DNA from: an uncultured Streptococcus sp.
GTDB taxonomy: Bacteria > Bacillota > Bacilli > Lactobacillales > Streptococcaceae
Assembly: GCA_934196125.1 (NCBI GenBank)
Contig: CAKPVT010000035.1
Location: 1 to 16,478, forward strand
Direction: 5' to 3'
DNA length: 16,478 bases
Below are positions 5,642 through 13,537 of this stretch, in pieces; within the stretch, counting starts at the first letter, position 1, and every line of letters starts with the position of its first letter. A model generated the notes under the pieces. That model was not told the origin of the DNA. It ran no database searches and saw nothing but the letters and a program-made list of their open reading frames with translations. Position numbers and translations under genes: made by a program.

Positions 5642-7063
5642 ATGGAAAAGTTTTTTAAACTTAAAGAACATGGTACAGATGTTCGTACAGAAGTAACTGC
5701 TGGTTTGACAACTTTCTTTGCAATGTCTTATATTTTGTTTGTCAATCCGTCAATCCTCTCACAAACAGGAATGCCTACACAGGGTGTGTTCCTTGCTACT
5801 GTTATTGGTGCTGTTGTTGGTACATTGATGATGGCTTTCTATGCTAATCTTCCATATGCACAAGCACCAGGTATGGGACTTAACGCATTCTTTACTTATA
5901 CAGTTGTCTTTTCATTAGGATACACTTGGCAAGAAGCGTTAGCAATGGTATTCATTTGTGGACTTATTTCACTTGTTATTACAGTAACGAAAGTTCGTAA
6001 ATTGATTATTGAGTCAATTCCTGCAACATTGAAATCAGCAATTTCAGCAGGTATTGGTATTTTCCTTGCTTACGTTGGTATTAAAAATGCTGGTTTCTTA
6101 AAATTCTCTGTTGATGCAGGCACATATACAGTATCTGGAACAGGTGCTGACAAAGGTCTTGCTTCAATTACAGCTAATGCTTCAGCTACACCAGGTTTGG
6201 TTGCTTTCAACACACCAACTGTTATCCTTGCATTGATTGGTCTTGCTATCACTATCTTCTTTATCGTTAAAGGTATGCGTGGTGGTGTTATTGTTTCAAT
6301 CGCTGTAACAACTATTGTTGGTATTTTCATGGGTGTTGTTGACCTTGGTTCAATCAACTGGTCAGCAACTAACTTATCTGCTTCTATCAATGATTTGAAA
6401 CAAATTTTTGGTGTTGCTCTTGGAAGTCAAGGTTTGGGGTCATTGTTCTCAGATGTTTCACGTATCCCAGGTGTTTTAATGGCAATTCTTGCTTTCTCAT
6501 TGACAGATATCTTTGATACAATCGGTACACTTGTTGGTACTGGTGAAAAAGTTGGTATTGTTGCCACAACTGGTGAAAATAAAGAATCTAAATCACTTGA
6601 CCGTGCCCTTTATTCTGATTTGGTTGGTACAACATTAGGCGCGATTGCAGGTACTTCAAACGTAACAACTTACGTTGAATCAGCAGCAGGTATCGGTGCT
6701 GGTGGTCGTACTGGTTTGACTGCTCTTGTTGTAGCTGTTCTCTTTGCTATTTCAAGCTTCTTTAGTCCAATTGTTTCAATCGTTCCTACACAAGCAACAG
6801 CACCTATCCTTATCATCGTTGGTGTAATGATGCTTTCAAACCTTAAAAACGTGAAATGGGATGATTTGAGTGAAGCTATTCCAGCTTTCTTCACATCAAT
6901 TTTTATGGGATTCAGTTATAGCATTACTTACGGTATCGCAGCTGGATTTATCACTTACACATTAGTTAAAATTGTGAAAGGTCAAGCTAAAGATGTTCAC
7001 CTTGTTATGTGGATTTTGGACTTCTTGTTCATTCTTAACTTTGTTTGCTTGGCAATTTTGTAA
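5642..7063 (+). CDS. pbuG: NCS2-family guanine/hypoxanthine permease (AzgA/PbuG type)
   Basis: Proton-coupled importer of purine bases (hypoxanthine, guanine, possibly adenine) for salvage; 473 aa, multi-span and usual for the AzgA branch of NCS2. Family marks in order: HGTDVRTEVTAGLTTFFAMSYI near the N-terminus (residues 10-31), APGMGLNAFFTYTVV (75-89), FSLTDIFDTIGTLVGTGEK (285-303) with the substrate/proton-site Asp289 and Asp292, and SNVTTYVESAAGIGAGGRTG (339-358). A Thr/Ala/Gly-rich stretch at about 155-187 is a long extracellular loop. AAAGGAG lies upstream, partly masked by a CCTT...AAGG mini-hairpin. The gene is monocistronic, with its own promoter and a strong terminator. The symbol follows B. 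subtilis PbuG; the PbuO paralog cannot be excluded. Confidence 0.88.
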   Translation: MEKFFKLKEHGTDVRTEVTAGLTTFFAMSYILFVNPSILSQTGMPTQGVFLATVIGAVVGTLMMAFYANLPYAQAPGMGLNAFFTYTVVFSLGYTWQEALAMVFICGLISLVITVTKVRKLIIESIPATLKSAISAGIGIFLAYVGIKNAGFLKFSVDAGTYTVSGTGADKGLASITANASATPGLVAFNTPTVILALIGLAITIFFIVKGMRGGVIVSIAVTTIVGIFMGVVDLGSINWSATNLSASINDLKQIFGVALGSQGLGSLFSDVSRIPGVLMAILAFSLTDIFDTIGTLVGTGEKVGIVATTGENKESKSLDRALYSDLVGTTLGAIAGTSNVTTYVESAAGIGAGGRTGLTALVVAVLFAISSFFSPIVSIVPTQATAPILIIVGVMMLSNLKNVKWDDLSEAIPAFFTSIFMGFSYSITYGIAAGFITYTLVKIVKGQAKDVHLVMWILDFLFILNFVCLAIL

Positions 7064-7082
7064 AAGATATAGTTTTAGACGA

Positions 7083-7114
7083 AAGTTGGAGGAGAAATTC
7101 CTCCAGCTTTTTTT
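7083..7114 (+). terminator. Intrinsic terminator of the purine permease gene
   Basis: AAGTTGGAGGA (7083-7093) pairs with TCCTCCAGCTT (7099-7109), with one wobble, around GAAAT. T-run 7108-7114. It starts about 20 bp past the stop codon. Confidence 0.9.
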
Positions 7115-7212
7115 AATCCTTTTTAGGCGGTATTGAGTAGCTGTTTTAAGGTGTTTGGAGGATTAGAATTTTGAAATTTTATAATGAAAATAGGAGAAAA
7201 GTCGGACGAGAC

Positions 7213-7241
7213 TTGGAAGAGTTCCAGTTTTTTGATATAAT
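7213..7241 (+). promoter_or_regulatory. Strong promoter ending 6 bp before the tsaE start codon
   Basis: TTGGAA (7213-7218), exactly 17 bp, then TATAAT (7236-7241) preceded by TG at 7233-7234, so both a good -35 and an extended -10. The expected start of transcription is about 7248, the A of the tsaE ATG. No Shine-Dalgarno exists between the -10 and the ATG. Confidence 0.75.
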
Positions 7242-7247
7242 AGTTCC

Positions 7248-7691
7248 ATGTTTTATAGTCACAATGAAGATGAGTTGATTGCTTATGGAAATCGGCTCGG
7301 TCAAAAATTACAGGCAGGAGATATTCTTGTTTTAACAGGAAATCTTGGTGCTGGTAAGACAACCTTAACCAAGGGAATCGCTAAGGGACTTGATATTCAC
7401 CAGATGATTAAGAGTCCAACATACACGATTGTTCGAGAATACGAAGGACGTTTACCACTTTATCATTTAGATGTTTATCGTATCGGAAATGATCCTGATT
7501 CTATCGATTTAGATGATTTTTTGTATGGTGATGGCGTAACTGTGATTGAGTGGGGTGTGCTTCTTGAGACTGACTTGCTTGGTGATTATCTAGAGGTTGT
7601 TATTACGCCGTCAGGAGATGGGCGTGAAATAACACTACATGCTAACGGTTCACGGAGTCAAACGCTTTTGGAGGCGATTGAACGTGGCTGA
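7248..7691 (+). CDS. tsaE: tRNA threonylcarbamoyladenosine biosynthesis ATPase TsaE
   Basis: P-loop ATPase of the TsaD-TsaB-TsaE complex that makes the universal t6A37 modification of ANN-decoding tRNAs. The 147-aa length is normal. Walker A is GNLGAGKT (residues 31-38); the switch segment SPTYTIVREYEG is at 56-67; Asp75 lies in YHLDVYR; Glu101 lies in VTVIEWG. The start at 7248 gives the family-typical N-terminus (MFYSHNEDEL), yet nothing resembling a ribosome-binding site precedes it and the promoter -10 ends 6 bp upstream. The transcript is therefore probably leaderless. It is the first gene of an operon with the GNAT gene, which overlaps its 3' end, and lytR, an order shared with S. pneumoniae and S. 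mutans. Confidence 0.95.
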   Translation: MFYSHNEDELIAYGNRLGQKLQAGDILVLTGNLGAGKTTLTKGIAKGLDIHQMIKSPTYTIVREYEGRLPLYHLDVYRIGNDPDSIDLDDFLYGDGVTVIEWGVLLETDLLGDYLEVVITPSGDGREITLHANGSRSQTLLEAIERG

Positions 7692-8196
7692 GCAGGAAGT
7701 TATCATTGAGGAAGAGCAGCCTTCAGATGCTGAAGCTTTGATTGATTTACTCAAACAAGTAAATGCAGAAACAGGTTTTATCATTTTAGAGAAGAACTTA
7801 TCTCTTGATGATATGCAGACTTTTTTACGAACACGTGCAGAAGTCTTAAATGAAATTTGTTTGGTTGTTAGAGTTGGGTCTGATCTTGCGGGAGTGCTTA
7901 ATATTGTTAGCACGAACTCACCACAAACTAATCATATTGGAGATATTTTCATTGCATTGCAAGAAAAATATTGGGGATATGGGCTTGGCTCGCTTTTGAT
8001 GGAAATTGCTCTTGATTGGGCAGAGCAAACGCCAATGATTCGTCGTTTGGAGTTAACGGTTCAAGCTAGAAATAGTAGAGCTGTTCACCTTTATGAAAAG
8101 TTCGGTTTTAAGATTGAAGCTACGAAAGAACGTGGCGCAAAAACTAAAGATGGAGAATTTCTTGACGTCTACTTGATGAGTAGGTTGATAGACTAA
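7684..8196 (+). CDS. GNAT-family N-acetyltransferase
   Basis: Acetyl-CoA-dependent N-acetyltransferase, substrate unknown. Motif A is visible as IALQEKYWGYGLGSLLMEIA (about residues 88-107), with WGYGLG as the pyrophosphate-binding turn. The C-terminal NSRAVHLYEKFGFK is the classic GNAT motif B signature. I choose the GTG at 7684 (170 aa): GGAGG at 7670-7674 is 9 bp upstream and inside the end of tsaE, and the frames overlap by 8 bp, implying translational coupling. Upstream in-frame ATG 7639 and TTG 7678 lack well-spaced signals. The gene order tsaE-GNAT-lytR resembles B. subtilis and E. coli clusters where rimI lies by tsa genes. The family match is not specific enough to call it RimI. Confidence 0.88.
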   Translation: MAEQEVIIEEEQPSDAEALIDLLKQVNAETGFIILEKNLSLDDMQTFLRTRAEVLNEICLVVRVGSDLAGVLNIVSTNSPQTNHIGDIFIALQEKYWGYGLGSLLMEIALDWAEQTPMIRRLELTVQARNSRAVHLYEKFGFKIEATKERGAKTKDGEFLDVYLMSRLID

Positions 8197-8206
8197 AAGT
8201 AAACAA

Positions 8207-9364
8207 ATGAAACTTGGGAAAAAAATTCTGCTAATGATAGCAGCAATCTTTGTAACAACAATTGTTGCCTTAGGCGTTTATATCACAACAGCTTACAATT
8301 TCTCAACAAGTGAGCTTTCAAAAACGTTTAAAGACTATAAGACGTCTGATTCTAGTAGTAATGCTATTGAGCAAACGAAACCTATCTCAATCCTTTTAAT
8401 GGGGGTTGATACGGGAGATTCAGAACGTACGTCAACATGGGAAGGTAACAGTGACTCTATGATTTTGGTGACCGTTAATCCTGAAACAAAAGAAACAACG
8501 ATGACCAGTTTAGAACGTGACGTTTTAGTAACACTTACTGGACCAGAAGATAATGATATGAATGGCGTTGAAGCTAAATTGAATGCCGCATATGCTTCTG
8601 GTGGTGCGCAAATGGCTATCATGACGGTGCAAAGTTTATTGGACATTACTATTGATTATTATGTCCAAATCAACATGCAGGGTTTGGTAGATTTAGTTGA
8701 TGCTGTTGGTGGTATTACGGTAACCAATAACTTTGATTTTGCTATTTCAATTGCTGAAAATGAGCCTGAATACACAGCGACAGTTGAACCTGGTACTCAT
8801 AAGATTAATGGTGAGCAAGCTTTGGTTTACGCACGTATGCGTTATGATGACCCAGAAGGTGACTATGGACGTCAAAAACGTCAACGTGAAGTTATTCAAA
8901 AAGTCTTGAAGAAAATTTTAGCACTTGATAGTGTAAGCTCATATAAGAAAATTCTTTCGGCTATCAGTAGCAACATGCAAACAAATATTGAAATTTCATC
9001 TAGCACAATCCCAAACTTGCTTGGTTATACAGATGCTCTGAGCAACATTGAAACTTATCAACTTCAAGGTGAGGATGCGACGATTAATGGTACGTCATAT
9101 CAGATTGTCACATCAGACCACTTACTTGAAATCCAGAATAACATCAAGAAACAACTTGGTTTAGATGAAAGCACAACCTTACAAACGACAGCTGTTCTTT
9201 ATGAGGACCTTTATGGTAGTGGAACATCAAGTTCTTATGATAGTGGCTATGGTGATTATAGTAGTTCTAGCGGCTATGACAGTGGTTACAGTGATTACAA
9301 TAGTGGTGGCTATAGCGACTATAGCACAGATACTTATTCTGATTACAGTGCTTATTCATATTAA
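8207..9364 (+). CDS. lytR: LytR-CpsA-Psr (LCP) cell-wall glycopolymer ligase, BrpA/LytR ortholog
   Basis: A membrane-anchored enzyme that transfers wall polymers from undecaprenyl-phosphate carriers to peptidoglycan. One N-terminal membrane helix (residues 6-29) follows a short cytoplasmic end (MKLGKK). The extracellular LCP domain, about 58-240, shows the expected active-site residues: SILLMGVD, NSDSMILV (Asp83), TSLERDV (Arg104, Asp105), and ARMRYDDPEGDYGRQKRQ (Arg210, Arg212, Arg222, Arg225). After about residue 335 comes a 45-residue low-complexity tail built of Ser, Tyr, Asp and Gly with repeated GYSDYS-like units and 12 tyrosines. It starts 10 bp past the GNAT gene, with only a weak Shine-Dalgarno. 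In S. mutans the gene at this position is brpA (biofilm, acid and envelope stress). 385 aa; last gene of the tsaE operon. Confidence 0.92.
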   Translation: MKLGKKILLMIAAIFVTTIVALGVYITTAYNFSTSELSKTFKDYKTSDSSSNAIEQTKPISILLMGVDTGDSERTSTWEGNSDSMILVTVNPETKETTMTSLERDVLVTLTGPEDNDMNGVEAKLNAAYASGGAQMAIMTVQSLLDITIDYYVQINMQGLVDLVDAVGGITVTNNFDFAISIAENEPEYTATVEPGTHKINGEQALVYARMRYDDPEGDYGRQKRQREVIQKVLKKILALDSVSSYKKILSAISSNMQTNIEISSSTIPNLLGYTDALSNIETYQLQGEDATINGTSYQIVTSDHLLEIQNNIKKQLGLDESTTLQTTAVLYEDLYGSGTSSSYDSGYGDYSSSSGYDSGYSDYNSGGYSDYSTDTYSDYSAYSY

Positions 9365-9370
9365 GATAAT

Positions 9371-9400
9371 AGAAGCTGAGATGACATCTCAGCTTCTTTA
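9371..9400 (+). terminator. Terminator hairpin after lytR
   Basis: AGAAGCTGAGAT (9371-9382) pairs perfectly with ATCTCAGCTTCT (9386-9397), loop GAC. The T-run is short (TTCTTTAATTT). It begins 6 bp past the lytR stop codon. Confidence 0.75.
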
Positions 9401-9439
9401 ATTTGAAAAAATTGGTCTGATTAGTTGCCTTATCAGTGG

Positions 9440-9476
9440 GTATTATAAAACCACCAAGCCTTTTAGCTTGGTGGTT
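9440..9476 (-). terminator. Terminator of the hit operon
   Basis: AACCACCAAGC (9449-9459) pairs perfectly with GCTTGGTGGTT (9466-9476), loop of 6. On the minus strand it is followed by TTTTATAAT. It lies just past the stop codon of the coiled-coil gene and faces the lytR terminator, so the two operons converge between separate terminators. Confidence 0.85.
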
Positions 9477-9481
9477 GTTGC

Positions 9482-9784
9482 TTAGTTTTCTTCTTGATAT
9501 TTTGCTAGCGTTGCTTTGATTTGCTCTAAACGGCTATTGGTTTCTTGTTCAAAAAGGCGACGTTTGTAATCCAAATCTTGTCTGATTGTTTGAAGTGTTG
9601 GAAGCTGGTTGTTAATGTCGTCAATGCTGCGACGAATTTTTGCGATGTCAGTTGAAATTCTTTCGCTAATGTCATCAGCTTCTGCGAATTCTGCTTTGAA
9701 TTGGTAGCGGTTTTTATAGACGTGATAAGCTGCATATCCTGCGAAACCAGCCACACCGAGTGTGATAAGATGTCTTAATTTCAT
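9482..9784 (-). CDS. Small membrane-anchored coiled-coil protein, conserved next to hit
   Basis: A 100-aa protein with one N-terminal membrane helix (about residues 5-23, ITLGVAGFAGYAAYHVY) after a short basic start (MKLRH). A polar region follows, predicted to be largely helical. Residues about 38-98 have heptad-like spacing of Ile/Leu (ISTDIAKIRRSIDDINNQL) and charged residues, suggesting a coiled coil. Its start overlaps the hit stop by ATGA, so the two are translationally coupled. The topology resembles YtxH-like envelope proteins, but I see no defining motif and no function is known to me. The same arrangement next to hit occurs in other streptococci (recalled from S. mutans, not checked). 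Confidence 0.85.
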   Translation of the reverse strand: MKLRHLITLGVAGFAGYAAYHVYKNRYQFKAEFAEADDISERISTDIAKIRRSIDDINNQLPTLQTIRQDLDYKRRLFEQETNSRLEQIKATLAKYQEEN

Positions 9785-10200
9785 GCTTTTACCTCTTGAG
9801 AGATTTGCTCTGCTAATTTACCAAGCGCTTCAAAGTCAGGTTCGTGTTCTGTGAAGGCAAATGTGACTTCGTCGTTAGTATCATAACGTGGGATGAGGTG
9901 GACGTGTGCATGGAAAACAGTTTGTCCAGCGACTTCTTCGTTGTTATTAAGAATATTCATGCCGACAGCACCAGTAGCTTTTTGGACGGCACGTGCGACT
10001 TTTGGTAAACGAGCAAAGAGTGTTTCTGATGTTCCTTGAGACATGGCAAGAACATTGCGGACGTGCTCTTTTGGAATTAATAGAGTATGTCCTTTAGTTG
10101 TTTGTGAAATGTCTAAAAAAGCAAGTGCTTGGTCATCTTCATAGACTTTTGATGACGGAATGTCACCAGCGATAATTTTACAAAAGATACAATTTTCCAT
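9781..10200 (-). CDS. hit: HIT-family nucleotide hydrolase/transferase (HINT-like)
   Basis: A histidine-triad protein acting on nucleoside phosphoramidates or AMP-linked substrates; the physiological substrate is unknown. The triad is FHAHVHLIPRY, with His97, His99 and His101; His101 starts the catalytic end. An N-terminal CxxC (Cys4, Cys7 in MENCIFCKII) is the zinc-binding pair found in HINT-type members, and the rest follows the family fold (GHTLLIPKEH at 37-46). I use the ATG at 10200 (139 aa), since AGGTGA sits 5 bp upstream. A GTG three codons earlier overlaps that Shine-Dalgarno and is rejected. It is divergent from ecsA, as in B. subtilis and many Firmicutes, and heads a two-gene operon. 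Confidence 0.95.
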   Translation of the reverse strand: MENCIFCKIIAGDIPSSKVYEDDQALAFLDISQTTKGHTLLIPKEHVRNVLAMSQGTSETLFARLPKVARAVQKATGAVGMNILNNNEEVAGQTVFHAHVHLIPRYDTNDEVTFAFTEHEPDFEALGKLAEQISQEVKA

Positions 10201-10227
10201 TTGAATCACCTATAATCCTTTGAATTT

Positions 10228-10246
10228 TGTTATAATTATTATATCA
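10228..10246. promoter_or_regulatory. Overlapping symmetric divergent promoters for hit and ecsA
   Basis: On the plus strand TGTTATAAT (10228-10236) and on the minus strand TGATATAAT (10246-10238) are both perfect extended -10 boxes. They are separated by one base within the near-palindrome TATAATTATTATA. Predicted starts are about 10243 (plus, to ecsA) and about 10231 (minus, to hit). The two promoters cannot be occupied at once. Confidence 0.7.
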
Positions 10247-10264
10247 AAAATTTGTGGGTATCTT

Positions 10265-10990
10265 ATGTTAAAAATTGAAAATGTAACTGGGGGATACATT
10301 AACATCCCTGTCTTAAAAAATATTTCTTTTGAAGTTGGTGACGGTGAGCTTATTGGCTTAATTGGTTTGAATGGGGCTGGTAAGTCAACGACAATCAATG
10401 AAATTATCGGACTTTTAACGCCATATCAAGGGCAAATTTTGATTGATGGTTTGACTTTGGCGCAGAATCAGGCAGAATATCGTAAGAAAATCGGATTTAT
10501 CCCAGAAACGCCAAGTTTATATGAAGAACTGACTTTACGTGAACATTTAGAAACGGTTGCAATGGCTTATGACCTTAATTATGATGAGGCGATGGCGCGT
10601 GCGACAGAATTGTTGGAACTTTTCCGTTTATCTGATAAATTAGAGTGGTTTCCGATTAATTTCTCTAAAGGGATGAAGCAGAAGGTCATGATTATTTGTG
10701 CCTTTATGGTTAATCCAAGTTTGTTTATTGTTGATGAACCCTTTTTGGGATTGGACCCATTAGCGATTTCTGATTTGACAGAATTATTGGCGCAAGAAAA
10801 GGCAAAAGGAAAAGCGATTTTGATGTCAACACACGTTTTGGATGCTGCTGAAAAGATGTGTGACCGTTTTGTGATTTTGCACCAAGGGCAAATTCGTGCG
10901 ACTGGTACATTAGCAGAGCTACGTGAAGCTTTTGGTGATGAGGCAGCGACGCTTAACGATATTTATATGTCATTGACTAAAGAGGTGTGA
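10265..10990 (+). CDS. ecsA: ABC transporter ATP-binding protein EcsA
   Basis: ATPase of the EcsAB transporter, implicated in B. subtilis in regulated intramembrane proteolysis (via the protease RasP), secretion and competence. Motifs: Walker A GLNGAGKST (34-42), signature FSKGMKQK (133-140; a variant of LSGGQ), Walker B LFIVDEP with Asp157 and Glu158, D-loop GLDP, and switch His190 in MSTHVL. 241 aa. I choose the ATG at 10265 (MLKIENVTGGY). An in-frame TTG at 10220 lies within or upstream of the promoter and would add a non-conserved segment. The Shine-Dalgarno is weak (GTGGGTATC). ecsB follows after a single base. Confidence 0.95.
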   Translation: MLKIENVTGGYINIPVLKNISFEVGDGELIGLIGLNGAGKSTTINEIIGLLTPYQGQILIDGLTLAQNQAEYRKKIGFIPETPSLYEELTLREHLETVAMAYDLNYDEAMARATELLELFRLSDKLEWFPINFSKGMKQKVMIICAFMVNPSLFIVDEPFLGLDPLAISDLTELLAQEKAKGKAILMSTHVLDAAEKMCDRFVILHQGQIRATGTLAELREAFGDEAATLNDIYMSLTKEV

Positions 10991-10991
10991 T

Positions 10992-12026
10992 ATGAAAGAA
11001 GTTTTTCAAAAGCGCCGTAGTGCTTTTTTAGAGCAATGCTTAAAGTATCTTCGTTATGTCTTTAATGACCATTTTGTGCTAGTCTTGGTTTTCTTAACAG
11101 GTTTTCTGATGGTTCAATACAGCCAGCTGTTACATCAGTTTCCAAGTCAAACAGTCGTTATTGACGTGATTTTGGTCTTGGTTATCCTTGTTTTGCTTAG
11201 CCTTGGGAAGATTGCGACTTATTTGGAAGCACCTGATAAATTGTTCTATTTGCCAAAAGAAATTGAGATTTTACAATGGCTATCGCAGGCAAGACGTCGT
11301 GCTTTTGTGATTTGGACGATCGTGCAAACGGTAATTCTTGTCTTATTAGCTCCTATCTTCTTTAAACTAGGTTTTTCAACGGTTACCTTTGGCATTTTAT
11401 TGCTTGCTTTAGCGGTTGTGAAATGGCTTGTAATGAAAGAAAAAAGCAAGGTATTCTTTTCTCAAGGAAAATTTTCATGGGATGCTGCCATTTCTTATGA
11501 AGCAAAACGTCGTCAAGGAGTGCTTAAATTCTTTTCACTTTTCACAACGGTTAAGGGAATTTCAGCTAGTGTGAAACGTCGTTCGTACTTGGATGGTTTG
11601 CTTGGTTTGGTCAAAAAAACACATGCCAAAACATGGTCAAATTTATACCTACGTGCGTTTTTACGGAGTTCAGATTATTTTGCTTTAACCTTGCGATTAC
11701 TCGCATTAAGCTTGCTTGCACTTATCTTTATTTCCAATCGCTTGGTAGCAGTTGGTTTGGCTTTGGTCTTTAATTATTTATTACTTTTTCAATTATTAAC
11801 CCTATCCCAACATTTTGATTATCAATATTTGACCAATCTTTATTCAATTTCTGAAAAGCAAAAGGCGGCTAATTTAAAGACATTTTTGAAAAAATTATCG
11901 TATTTACTGGGATTTTGGGAGTTGTTATTAACGTTTTCTTGGCAAGCAGCGGGCCTGTTGATTTTGGTGACGGTTATTATTACAGAATGGTATCTTCCAT
12001 ACAAAATCAATAAGATGATTGACTAA
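10992..12026 (+). CDS. ecsB: ABC transporter permease EcsB
   Basis: Membrane subunit of EcsAB; 344 aa, in the size range expected for streptococcal EcsB. Hydrophobic spans are visible at about residues 28-44, 55-73, 107-125, 127-143 and several between 225 and 335, with a long basic cytoplasmic stretch (about 147-220) containing KRRQGVLKFFSLF and KRRSYLDGLLGLVKK. Its ATG follows the ecsA stop by one base and AAAGAGGTG precedes it, so translation is tightly coupled. The exported or membrane substrate is unknown. Confidence 0.93.
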   Translation: MKEVFQKRRSAFLEQCLKYLRYVFNDHFVLVLVFLTGFLMVQYSQLLHQFPSQTVVIDVILVLVILVLLSLGKIATYLEAPDKLFYLPKEIEILQWLSQARRRAFVIWTIVQTVILVLLAPIFFKLGFSTVTFGILLLALAVVKWLVMKEKSKVFFSQGKFSWDAAISYEAKRRQGVLKFFSLFTTVKGISASVKRRSYLDGLLGLVKKTHAKTWSNLYLRAFLRSSDYFALTLRLLALSLLALIFISNRLVAVGLALVFNYLLLFQLLTLSQHFDYQYLTNLYSISEKQKAANLKTFLKKLSYLLGFWELLLTFSWQAAGLLILVTVIITEWYLPYKINKMID

Positions 12027-12090
12027 GCGCTGTAAAACAAGTAAAATAGGAGTAAACAAACGATTCACGAAAGAAAAGGAGGGCGGACAG

Positions 12091-12885
12091 GTGACAGTAT
12101 CGGATCAAGAATTGACAATGACTCCCTTACAAGGTAAGAGTGGTAAAGCCTTTATTGGTCAATATCCAAACGGTGAGAAAATCTTTATTAAATTGAATAC
12201 GACACCGATTTTGCCTGCACTTGCTAAAGAACAAATTGCACCACAATTATTGTGGGTACGTCGAACTGGCAATGGTGATACAATGAGTGCTCAAGAGTGG
12301 CTTGATGGTAGAAATTTGACAAAAGAGGATATGGGGAGTAAACAAATTGTCCATATTCTTTTGCGTTTGCACAAATCACGCCCACTAGTTAATCAGCTGT
12401 TACAGTTGAACCATAAAATTGAAAACCCTTATGATTTGTTGGTGGATTGGGAAAAAAATGCCCCACTTCAAATTCAAGAAAATACTTATCTGCAAAGTAT
12501 CGTCAAAGAATTAAAACGCAATTTACCAGAGTTTCGTTCAGAAGTTGCAACGATTGTGCATGGTGATATTAAACATAGCAACTGGGTCATTACGACTAGT
12601 GGTATGATTTACCTTGTTGATTGGGATTCTGTGCGATTGACAGATAGAATGTATGATGTAGCCTTTCTTTTGAGCCATTACATTCCATATTCACGTTGGC
12701 ATGAGTGGTTAAATTATTATGGTTACAAGGATAATGAGAAAGTACGCCAAAAAATTGTTTGGTACGGACAATTCTCATATCTTTCACAAATTTTAAACTG
12801 TTTTGCTAAGCGTGACATGGAGCACGTGAATCAAGAAATTTATGATTTACGAAAATTTAGGGAGTTAGTTAGTAAAAAGAAATAA
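12091..12885 (+). CDS. ccrZ: Cell-cycle regulator CcrZ, phosphotransferase-family kinase
   Basis: CcrZ connects cell division to initiation of chromosome replication in S. pneumoniae through DnaA and is recruited to the septum by FtsZ (family knowledge). It resembles choline/aminoglycoside kinases, and sugar-like small molecules have been proposed as substrates. The catalytic loop IVHGDIKHSNW (His157, Asp159, Asn164) and metal-binding YLVDWDSVRLTDRMYDVA (Asp177) are intact. I take the GTG at 12091 as start: AGGAGG (12077-12082) is 8 bp upstream and the product is 264 aa, the length I recall for the pneumococcal protein. A longer frame back to a TTG at 12019 overlaps ecsB and has no matching signal. 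It overlaps trmB by one base (TAATG). Confidence 0.92.
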   Translation: MTVSDQELTMTPLQGKSGKAFIGQYPNGEKIFIKLNTTPILPALAKEQIAPQLLWVRRTGNGDTMSAQEWLDGRNLTKEDMGSKQIVHILLRLHKSRPLVNQLLQLNHKIENPYDLLVDWEKNAPLQIQENTYLQSIVKELKRNLPEFRSEVATIVHGDIKHSNWVITTSGMIYLVDWDSVRLTDRMYDVAFLLSHYIPYSRWHEWLNYYGYKDNEKVRQKIVWYGQFSYLSQILNCFAKRDMEHVNQEIYDLRKFRELVSKKK

Positions 12886-13520
12886 TGCGAGTTAGAAAAC
12901 GTAAGGGTGCTGAGGAGCGCTTAGAAAATAACCCACACTATGTTATTTTAAATCCAGAAGAAGCCAAAGGACGTTGGCGCGAAGTATTTGGTAATGATAA
13001 TCCAATCCACATTGAAGTAGGTTCAGGAAAAGGAACTTTCATTACTGGAATGGCTTTGCAAAATCCAGATATTAACTATATCGGAATTGACATTCAAGTA
13101 TCTGTGCTTAGCTATGCTTTAGATAAAGTGTTAGATAGTCAAGCACCGAATGTTCGTTTGTTGTTAGGTGATGGCTCTGATTTGACAAATTATTTTGCAG
13201 ATGGTGAGATTGATTTAATGTATTTGAATTTTTCAGATCCATGGCCGAAAAAACGTCATGAAAAACGCCGTTTAACTTATAAGACATTCTTGGATACTTA
13301 CCGTCAAATTTTACCAGAACAAGGTGAAATTCATTTCAAAACGGATAACCGTGGTTTGTTTGAATACAGTTTGGCAAGTTTCTCACAATATGGCATGATT
13401 TTAAAACAAGTTTGGTTAGATTTGCATGCTAGTGATTTTGAGGGAAATGTCATGACTGAATATGAGGAAAAATTTTCTCAAAAAGGACAAGCCATTTACC
13501 GTGTTGAAGCACAATTTTAG
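12885..13520 (+). CDS. trmB: tRNA (guanine-N7-)-methyltransferase TrmB
   Basis: SAM-dependent enzyme making m7G46 in the variable loop of tRNAs; 211 aa, normal length. It carries the SAM-binding EVGSGKGTFITGMA (44-57), GIDIQVSVL (67-75), the catalytic/tRNA-binding DPWPKKRHEKRRL (118-130) and HFKTDN (150-155). The initiating ATG shares a base with the ccrZ stop codon (TAATG), and the Shine-Dalgarno is poor, so it probably depends on coupling. The ccrZ-trmB pair is conserved in streptococci (recalled). A tRNA-Ser gene follows 44 bp downstream, and in this genome a probable mobile element takes the place of whatever came next. Confidence 0.96.
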   Translation: MRVRKRKGAEERLENNPHYVILNPEEAKGRWREVFGNDNPIHIEVGSGKGTFITGMALQNPDINYIGIDIQVSVLSYALDKVLDSQAPNVRLLLGDGSDLTNYFADGEIDLMYLNFSDPWPKKRHEKRRLTYKTFLDTYRQILPEQGEIHFKTDNRGLFEYSLASFSQYGMILKQVWLDLHASDFEGNVMTEYEEKFSQKGQAIYRVEAQF

Positions 13521-13537
13521 TAATTAGTGGACTGGTT

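Noticed and set aside
9165..9401. Overlapping 78-codon frame rich in Val/Ile
   Set aside because: It is the shifted reading of the repetitive lytR tail; no start signal and no independent support.
10201..10264. Upstream starts for hit (GTG 10209) and ecsA (TTG 10220)
   Set aside because: Both fall in the Shine-Dalgarno or promoter region, and the added residues do not match the families.
12019..12090. Longer CcrZ from a TTG overlapping ecsB
   Set aside because: The GTG at 12091 has an excellent Shine-Dalgarno and gives the family length of 264 aa.
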